Part shown: piece after piece, positions 59,545-64,000 of the stretch
How positions within the stretch are numbered: the stretch's first letter is position 1
How the letters are laid out: each line of letters opens with the position of its first letter
Origin: Prochlorococcus sp. AG-402-N21
Lineage (GTDB): Bacteria > Cyanobacteriota > Cyanobacteriia > PCC-6307 > Cyanobiaceae
Reading direction: 5' to 3'
NCBI GenBank assembly: GCA_003216435.1
Contig: QCIW01000001.1
Location: 1-64,000, forward strand
DNA length: 64,000 nt
Notes under the pieces: model-generated
Database searches by the model: none
What the model saw: only the letters and a program-made list of their open reading frames with translations
What the model was told of the DNA's origin: nothing
Made by a program: the position numbers and the translations under genes

Positions 59545-59585
59545 AAAGCATTAAATTAATTGTTTCAGATTTAGTTTAATGCTTT
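59545..59585. terminator. 15-bp-stem hairpin in intergenic DNA
   Basis: Arms at 59545-59559 and 59571-59585 pair in 15 positions with a single G-T wobble around an 11-nt loop. The first 11 bases of each arm (AAAGCATTAAA and TTTAATGCTTT) match perfectly. On the minus strand it is followed by TGTTTAAATATTT, so it may terminate transcription from that side. On the plus strand the trailing T content is weak. It lies between two small plus-strand genes. Confidence 0.55.
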
Positions 59586-59609
59586 AATTAAATTACTTGT
59601 GAAATTTAA

Positions 59610-59978
59610 TTGGTGGCGTTATTTTTATTAATTTCAGGAGGGGTTATTTTATCAATAATAATAAAAGTTATAAAATCCAACAAAAATATCTCCCCTAAAC
59701 AAAGTTTCTTATCGAGATTCAAGACAAGGTTAAACAGCAGAGAAAGACTAAGGGAAAAACTTTCAGAACGATTCTCTAACTCCCTTATGTCGGATCCTGA
59801 ATCAAATATATCAATAGGTTCCTGGTTTAGTGAAGTAGAGCTTAGAGAAAAAGCCGATATCCATAGAGCAAGATTAAATAAATATGGGCGTTCAAGAATG
59901 AATGGTGAAATGCTTTTCCTAGGACCTAAAGGAGGAGTATACAAGTATAATTCTCAGGGCAAAAAAACCTACCTGTAG
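59610..59978 (+). CDS. Small membrane-anchored hypothetical protein (122 aa)
   Basis: The frame begins at TTG (59610; the next codon is GTG) with one membrane span (VALFLLISGGVILSIIIKVI). A basic Arg-rich helix (LRFKTRLNSRERLREKLS-like) follows, then a C-terminal region with FLGPKGGVYKYNSQGK. The conserved-looking end suggests a real gene. No family is recognised. The overlapping minus-strand frame is less protein-like. Confidence 0.7.
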   Translation: MVALFLLISGGVILSIIIKVIKSNKNISPKQSFLSRFKTRLNSRERLREKLSERFSNSLMSDPESNISIGSWFSEVELREKADIHRARLNKYGRSRMNGEMLFLGPKGGVYKYNSQGKKTYL

Positions 59979-60079
59979 TTTCAAATAAAGTGATATAAAT
60001 GATTTTATATTTTATTTAACTTACAAATTATTTAATAAGATTAATTAATAGTTTCAGAGACAAATCCATAGAATGATAA

Positions 60080-60307
60080 TTATGCAGCTTCTTTATATTC
60101 AATAAAATCACGATTGGCCCAATGAATGGATTGCTTATTCGATTTAAAATTCAACTGTTTCTCTTGATCTTTTATAAAATTCTCAGGAATATAACTCTTT
60201 TCTATTTTATCAGAAGAATCTTTTGAAATCTTCTCTCTATAATGTCTAGCAAGTTTTTCTATTGAAAACCCCTCTGCAGCAGGTCTTGGTGGCCAGAATT
60301 TATTCAA
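60080..60307 (-). CDS. Small hypothetical protein (75 aa)
   Basis: A 75-residue soluble frame beginning MNKFWPPRPAAEGFSIEKLA, with a Lys/Ser/Asp-rich middle and IHWANRDFIEYKE near the end. The Pro/Trp-containing N-terminus is unlikely by chance in AT-rich DNA. No domain is recognised. Confidence 0.6.
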   Translation of the reverse strand: MNKFWPPRPAAEGFSIEKLARHYREKISKDSSDKIEKSYIPENFIKDQEKQLNFKSNKQSIHWANRDFIEYKEAA

Positions 60308-60407
60308 ATTATAAATTGATAAGTACCTCTAGAAAAACAAGAAATTTAAAGTCATGCAAGGTCTAAATATGATAAATCTCTTTAGAAGTTCTATTGAGAA
60401 ATCAAAA

Positions 60408-60974
60408 TTATGTACCAGGCATAGCAGGTTTGTAGCCTCCTGAACCACCTTTACACTCAAGGCTTTCCCTAGTACTAACTCCTGTTATTGGATTAGAACC
60501 TTCTGCTATTTCACAAAGCCTCTTTTGATCATCGCTATCAAGAATGGCATATGTAAAATCTGCTCCTTCTATCTTTGCCCCAGCAAAACTACTCCCTGAA
60601 GCAATCATATTTACAAGAACAGCATTCCTAAGATCTGTCTTCTGAAAATTAACTCTATCCGAGAGCGTGTCTGTTAGATCTATTCCATTTAAGTTTGAAC
60701 CTTTGAGATCTGAGAGAGTTAATACCGTTCCGTGAAGATCCACATTACTTAAATTGGCATCTCTTGCGACTGCTCCGGCTATAGAAGATTTGGAAAGGTC
60801 TTGGCCGTGCAAATCAATTCCTGTAATATCCGCTCTCACATAATTAGGGACCTCATCTCCCTCCATAGTTTTTTCGAAAGATGCCCTTGCGCTAGTTGCG
60901 ATTGGCTTAACAAGACAAAGAATTAAGCTCAGGATTACGGCGCAAATTCTTTTTATTCTCAGATCTGATAACAT
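60408..60974 (-). CDS. Exported pentapeptide-repeat protein
   Basis: The 188-residue protein has a signal-like N-terminus (VILSLILCLVKPIATSARA) and a run of pentapeptide repeats. Examples are DLHGQDLSKSSI, NLSNVDLHGTVL, DLKGSNLNGIDL and DLRNAVL. Such repeats form right-handed beta-helices, and similar proteins occur in the thylakoid lumen. The C-terminus has two cysteines (RLCEIAEG and LECKGGSGG) that may pair. The exact role is not known. Confidence 0.86.
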   Translation of the reverse strand: MLSDLRIKRICAVILSLILCLVKPIATSARASFEKTMEGDEVPNYVRADITGIDLHGQDLSKSSIAGAVARDANLSNVDLHGTVLTLSDLKGSNLNGIDLTDTLSDRVNFQKTDLRNAVLVNMIASGSSFAGAKIEGADFTYAILDSDDQKRLCEIAEGSNPITGVSTRESLECKGGSGGYKPAMPGT

Positions 60975-61105
60975 TTTCAGAAAAGTTTTCAGGTTGCTTT
61001 GCTCTAATTAACTTTATTTTATAGATGCACTCCTAGAGAAAGATAGAACCAGTTACTTTTTGTGAGTTAGAAAAGATGATCTTCTTCCAGATGATCCAAA
61101 TAATT

Positions 61106-61303
61106 TCAAAGGGGTCTCCCCGACAAATATTGGTGAAAATCAGTGTTAGTCCAATAGAAACCAACACACACCATTAGCAACAGATTCAATCCAATTAAAA
61201 CTGAAGTCATCATCATTACCTGTGGGCTCCCTTGCTCAAGCTCATCTCTCTGGCTTTCACTCAAAGATAAATACTGGCTTTTCCTCAAAATTTTATGTTT
61301 CAA
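61106..61303 (-). CDS. Small membrane protein (65 aa)
   Basis: The 65-residue frame has a polar N-terminus (SQYLSLSESQRDELEQG), one membrane segment (MMMTSVLIGLNLLLMVCVGF) and a short tail ending in YLSGRPL. Clear amphipathic and hydrophobic division favours a real protein. The family is not recognised. Confidence 0.65.
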   Translation of the reverse strand: MKHKILRKSQYLSLSESQRDELEQGSPQVMMMTSVLIGLNLLLMVCVGFYWTNTDFHQYLSGRPL

Positions 61304-61447
61304 ACCTTACTACTTTAACTAAAATAGATAATTTCCGTGGATTCGATTCCCAAAATATTCGATAATTTCTCAATTTTCTCTCAGGTTTATGCAACATGTT
61401 TGTTTTATGTTTTACTTAGTATCTCAAGTTAAGTCTCAAGTAAAAAA

Positions 61448-61786
61448 ATGCCTCTTGTCAAAATCCAAACATCTTTATCCAAAGTAAATGATGATGAGAA
61501 TTTTTTAAAAGAAATTTCTACTGAGCTTTCAACTTTGACGGGCAAACCAGAAGCTTATGTAATGACACTTTTGCAAACAAATATCCCCATGACTTTCGCT
61601 GGATCTAATGATCCATGCTGTTTTGTAGAAATAAAATCAATAGGTTCACTAAACCCATCTTTAATGACAAAATGTTTTTGCAATCTAATCTCCAGCCACA
61701 CAAATATACCTAGTAACAGAATCTACATAGCTTTTGAAGATGTGAATGCTAGAGAATGGGGATTCAATGGCAATACATTTGGATGA
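61448..61786 (+). CDS. MIF-like tautomerase
   Basis: The 112-residue protein has the fold of macrophage migration inhibitory factor/phenylpyruvate tautomerase. Pro follows the initiator Met (MPLVKIQTS), as needed for catalysis. The blocks GKPEAYVMTLLQTNIPMTF, SLMTKCFCNLISSH and VNAREWGFNGNTFG are typical. MIF homologues are described from marine picocyanobacteria; the physiological substrate is unknown. Confidence 0.93.
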   Translation: MPLVKIQTSLSKVNDDENFLKEISTELSTLTGKPEAYVMTLLQTNIPMTFAGSNDPCCFVEIKSIGSLNPSLMTKCFCNLISSHTNIPSNRIYIAFEDVNAREWGFNGNTFG

Positions 61787-61867
61787 TAGAAGTAAGGTTT
61801 CCTTTTTTAAAAGATAAAACTATTAGCTCAAAATTAATTGCACTAAAAATAGAACTCTATTACTAGG

Positions 61868-61891
61868 CACTTGATTAAACCTAATTAAGTG
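61868..61891. repeat. 10-bp hairpin upstream of the 61.9-kb gene
   Basis: CACTTGATTA and TAATTAAGTG pair in all ten positions (one G-T) around AACC. The hairpin ends 32 bp before the ATG at 61924. It has no T-run after it. It may be a leader structure or the weak end of the tautomerase transcript. Confidence 0.45.
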
Positions 61892-61923
61892 GGATCTTTA
61901 AGAAGGAATGACAAAACTAATTA

Positions 61924-62415
61924 ATGGGCTATCTATTTCTTTTTTTACTGATTTCTATCGGAGTAGTATCAGCTCTCCTAATAATAAACAAAGGGGAGAC
62001 CGCGACTGAAATAAAAAGACTGCTCCTGGAAATCTACGAAAACCTAAAAGATCTCTTTCATAGTCTTAAAAATCTCTTTAACTATCTAAAAAAGCTTTTA
62101 AATGAAAATAAAAGTGAATCAAAGAAAGAAGCTAGTTCTAGTAACTCAGAAAAAAAGGACAAAAATCTTTCCTCTGAAAACCCTCTCGCATCATCTACCA
62201 CTAAAAATATTCAAGATCCCCTTAACCAAGCCCTAGAAAATCCCACTCAAGAAATAAACGCTGTTACTGAAAATATTGAACCACAAAATCTGACCTCTGA
62301 TCCCACTCAAGAAATAAACGCTGTTGAGGAAACTTTTCACCCCTCAGACCAAAATGAAAATAAAGAAGTTGTCGATCAACAAGAAAAAATTGATGATCTA
62401 AAACCTGATGAATAA
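61924..62415 (+). CDS. Membrane-anchored charged protein with internal repeat
   Basis: The 163-residue protein has an N-terminal membrane span (FLFLLISIGVVSALLII), a heptad-like helical segment to about residue 65 (LLLEIYENLKDLFHSLKNLF) and an acidic Gln/Asn/Glu-rich tail. The tail includes a 20-residue repeat (NPTQEINAV and DPTQEINAV units). Low-complexity surface proteins and envelope linkers look like this. No family is recognised. Confidence 0.72.
   Translation: MGYLFLFLLISIGVVSALLIINKGETATEIKRLLLEIYENLKDLFHSLKNLFNYLKKLLNENKSESKKEASSSNSEKKDKNLSSENPLASSTTKNIQDPLNQALENPTQEINAVTENIEPQNLTSDPTQEINAVEETFHPSDQNENKEVVDQQEKIDDLKPDE
62240..62325 (+). repeat. Two-copy 26-bp direct repeat inside a gene
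   Basis: The 26 bases at 62240-62265 and 62300-62325 are identical, exactly 60 bp apart, so the reading frame is kept. They encode PTQEINAV twice. Identity at the DNA level, including third codon positions, points to a recent duplication. Confidence 0.9.
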
Positions 62416-62504
62416 AATTCATTAGACACGAAATTCTGAACAAATCAGATTTATGAAGTAGATTAATAAGGTCATAAATAAGAAAAACAATTCTTCTAAA
62501 TTAA

Positions 62505-62732
62505 ATGGTTGAACTAACATTATTGGCTTTATTAAACTCGATTGGTGATAACTTCTGTAAGTATCGAGCAGAAGGGAATGATAGCTATAAATCATTACTT
62601 CTTTCTTACAGTGATGCAAGTGAAAAGTATGGAGTTAATGAAGTGAAAGGCGTAATAGAAAAATCAAGTAACTTATCAGTTGCAGCCGTTGCGGTAGCGG
62701 TTACAAAATGTCCTCAACATTTATCAAATTAG
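62505..62732 (+). CDS. Small hypothetical protein (75 aa)
   Basis: A 75-residue frame from an ATG, beginning MVELTLLALLNSIGDNFCKY and carrying AAVAVAVTKCPQHLSN near the end. Alternating small and charged residues look like a helical soluble protein. A 65-residue minus-strand frame overlaps it but is Met/His-rich and less convincing. No family is recognised. Confidence 0.55.
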   Translation: MVELTLLALLNSIGDNFCKYRAEGNDSYKSLLLSYSDASEKYGVNEVKGVIEKSSNLSVAAVAVAVTKCPQHLSN

Positions 62733-62753
62733 TTAAAATAAAGTTATTTATTT

Positions 62754-63011
62754 CTACTTTTGACTAGTAATCTCTTCACCATAGATCCATCTTTTTATAT
62801 ATCGCTTCCTATATTTGCTATCAAATGGATCAATTAGGAAATTGGTTAATTTTTCTTCTAATTTCTCGATTTTTTTAGGTTTTATACATAACTGATCCTC
62901 AATAAGAGGATTCTCGTCATTTCGAGATTCAGGGGGATATTCTAATGAATTCGAAGTGCCTTCAACAGAAGCTACTTTATCTTCCATAAATCTATCCATG
63001 AAAATTACCAT
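62754..63011 (-). CDS. Small hypothetical protein (85 aa)
   Basis: The 85-residue protein is strongly charged, with an acidic N-terminal half (LEYPPESRNDENPLIEDQ) and a basic C-terminal helix (KYRKRYIKRWIYGEE). No membrane segment is present. The clean division suggests a real protein, possibly nucleic-acid or partner binding; this is inference only. Confidence 0.6.
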   Translation of the reverse strand: MVIFMDRFMEDKVASVEGTSNSLEYPPESRNDENPLIEDQLCIKPKKIEKLEEKLTNFLIDPFDSKYRKRYIKRWIYGEEITSQK

Positions 63012-63099
63012 TTAACTTTTATCACATTGCGCTGCTTTTAGAGCTAATTGCTTTGCAAGGTTAAATTTTCTAGCTATTAATAGAAGTAGTAAAAAATCA

Positions 63100-63210
63100 A
63101 TGAACTGGGAATATCTAATTGTTCCAACACTAGGGGTAGTGTTATGTCCATTTGCTCTAGCTTATTTCTGGGATCTTATAAGTAAATCAACCAGAAAAAG
63201 ATTTATCTGA
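63100..63210 (+). CDS. Possible small membrane protein (36 aa)
   Basis: An ATG at 63100 opens 36 codons: MNWEYLIVPTLGVVLCPFAL, then AYFWDLISKSTRKRFI. It is one hydrophobic segment with a basic C-terminus, the layout of small photosynthetic or regulatory membrane subunits. A GTAG-containing purine stretch precedes it. I cannot match it to a known subunit. Confidence 0.45.
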   Translation: MNWEYLIVPTLGVVLCPFALAYFWDLISKSTRKRFI

Positions 63211-63287
63211 ACACGTCTTCTTATAGCTTATTAAATCAAAGTTTATATTAAAAGGCCTAGAAGTTAAAACAAAGATTTCTAAGAAGC

Positions 63288-63388
63288 TTATTCTGAGTAT
63301 GAATTCCCACATTTACATTTACCACCTTTCCATTTAGAGCATTTCTCTCTCTTACATTTTTCTTTCTAGGTTTATTCGTAATTTTCAA
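63288..63388 (-). pseudogene. Frameshifted Cys/Lys-rich mini-protein
   Basis: Two overlapping frames give halves of one plausible protein. The first, from a TTG at 63388, reads MKITNKPRKK. After one extra A in the following A-run the frame continues as KCKREKCSKWKGGKCKCGNS, ending at TAA 63288. Without the shift the second half has no start and is preceded by TAG. Four cysteines in CxxxxC and CxC spacing with many lysines resemble small metal-binding peptides. The remaining sequence from 63211 to 63604 has no other gene that I can support. Confidence 0.5.
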
Positions 63389-63493
63389 CAATTACAAGAT
63401 GAATTTTTTCCTATAATTATATCTTCAATTAGATTCTATTGTATTTAAACTAAATAGTTTATTTAAATCAATATTAAAGGCTTCCTAATCAAG

Positions 63494-63516
63494 AAATAAT
63501 TAAAATTTAATTATTT
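63494..63516. repeat. AT-only perfect palindrome
   Basis: An 11-base arm (AAATAATTAAA at 63494-63504) pairs fully with 63506-63516 around one central base. It is pure A/T, so chance and low melting strength must be kept in mind. It lies downstream of the pcb terminator. Confidence 0.35.
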
Positions 63517-63604
63517 AGAATTTCATTAAAAGAACCACCTAAAATCAATGCAAAACTCTTATTTGAAACTACATATTAAGCAATTAACATAAAAACTTAA
63601 ATTT

Positions 63605-63635
63605 CAAAAAAAAACCTCGTCCTAAGACGAGGTTT
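63605..63635 (-). terminator. Intrinsic terminator of pcb
   Basis: CCTCGTC (63615-63621) and GACGAGG (63626-63632) form a 7-bp GC-rich stem, extended by three A-T pairs. On the minus strand it is followed by nine T residues. It ends transcription of the pcb gene, 55 bp after its stop. Confidence 0.94.
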
Positions 63636-63689
63636 GAGAAACTATTTAAATCAATAGAATTGATCTAGCTGCTTTGTAAAAATATTCTC

Positions 63690-64000
63690 TTAAGCAGTAG
63701 TGGTACCTGTCACATTACCAAGAGCATTAGCAACTCGTCTGAAATCAAATCCCATTGCACGCAATGCATGCCAAATATGACCTTGGATAAAGAAAAATCC
63801 AAAATAATAATGGACGTTAGTTATTGCGGCCCTAGTTGAATGTCCCCAAAATGCTGTGCTATCAGAAAGATCACCTGTATCTATCCAATAAGGGGAAATT
63901 CCAAATTTAAAAGCAAGAGGTTCTCCATAGAAGGTCTCAGGATAAACAGTTGTATTAGTTGCACACCAGAAAGCAGCAACTATTGCCATCCAACCAATAC
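63690..64000 (-). CDS. Pcb chlorophyll a/b antenna protein (partial, C-terminal end)
   Basis: The visible 103 residues are the last part of a Pcb (CP43/IsiA-like) light-harvesting protein. The final two membrane helices carry chlorophyll-ligand histidines in TNVHYYFGFFFIQGHIWHAL. The segment before it, ETFYGEPLAFKFGISPYW, is characteristic of the Pcb lumenal loop. The frame is open to the right edge. Which of the several pcb paralogues it is cannot be read from this end. Confidence 0.94.
   Translation of the reverse strand, partial: IGWMAIVAAFWCATNTTVYPETFYGEPLAFKFGISPYWIDTGDLSDSTAFWGHSTRAAITNVHYYFGFFFIQGHIWHALRAMGFDFRRVANALGNVTGTTTA

Noticed and set aside
59606-59944. A 112-residue minus-strand frame
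   Set aside because: It mirrors the 59610-59978 plus-strand gene, which has a clear membrane span and a structured C-terminus; Ser/Leu-rich composition marks the minus frame as a shadow.
61339-61355. A GGATTCGATTCCC string resembling a tRNA T arm
   Set aside because: The 5-bp T stem does not pair, and no acceptor or anticodon arms can be drawn around it.
62422-62619. A 65-residue minus-strand frame
   Set aside because: It overlaps the plus-strand 75-residue frame, is Met/His/Leu-rich and looks like an antisense by-product.

Overview
The window looks like a chromosomal segment of a low-light-adapted marine Prochlorococcus. The reasons are a low-GC, densely packed genome, a Pcb chlorophyll-antenna gene at the right edge, a PetH (ferredoxin-NADP reductase) without the phycobilisome-linker domain, and the guaB-Yfr1-trxA order typical of marine picocyanobacteria. 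The organism assignment is an inference from gene content; no search was run.

Layout. 0-4.8 kb: a minus-strand run lysA, cdaA (c-di-AMP cyclase), uppS, bioB and trhO (cut by the left edge). 4.9-10.8 kb: plus-strand rimI, clpC, a GldA-like dehydrogenase, an alpha/beta hydrolase and a DUF2993 protein. 10.8-20.3 kb: cdsA, a PLP decarboxylase, a UbiB-like kinase, a pseudouridine synthase, a small RodZ-like protein, malQ, prs and conserved unknowns. 20.4-27.7 kb: sasA (clock output kinase), tRNA-Glu(TTC), petH, zwf, opcA and cobB. 27.7-36.6 kb: a 4-bp-overlapping minus operon crtE, PAP2-like and helicase, then folD, a PgpH-like c-di-AMP phosphodiesterase, small proteins and leuA. 36.8-45.6 kb: a GH57 glucan enzyme with no canonical start codon, a lycopene cyclase overlapping gyrA, guaB, the small RNA Yfr1, trxA, hisH, rsmD and the short petG gene lying antisense. 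45.7-58.3 kb: a c-type cytochrome, a TrmJ-like methyltransferase, a class-A beta-lactamase-like hydrolase, chlI, ruvC, 5-FTHF cyclo-ligase, sufE, hom, two components of a peptide-type ABC importer, a DUF1400 hydrolase, an MFS carrier and DUF2834. 58.4-64 kb: a PfkB kinase, then about 4.5 kb of mostly small unrecognised genes, a pentapeptide-repeat protein and a MIF-like tautomerase, ending at pcb with its terminator.

How it fits together. zwf, opcA and sasA sit close together: oxidative pentose-phosphate flux and its activator, near the clock kinase that drives day/night transcription. PetH, PetG, the cytochrome, ChlI, the carotenoid genes (crtE, crtL) and Pcb serve photosynthesis. MalQ and the GH57 enzyme handle glycogen. 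CdaA and the PgpH-like protein together form a complete c-di-AMP make/break pair. Nothing resembling a phage, insertion sequence, CRISPR array or restriction system was seen.

Items most worth checking are a likely frameshifted Cys/Lys-rich mini-protein near 63.3 kb, the start of the GH57 gene, the membrane-anchored PetH, the altered nucleotide-binding motif of CdaA, a perfect 26-bp internal repeat in an unknown membrane protein, and a 15-bp-stem hairpin at 59.55 kb.
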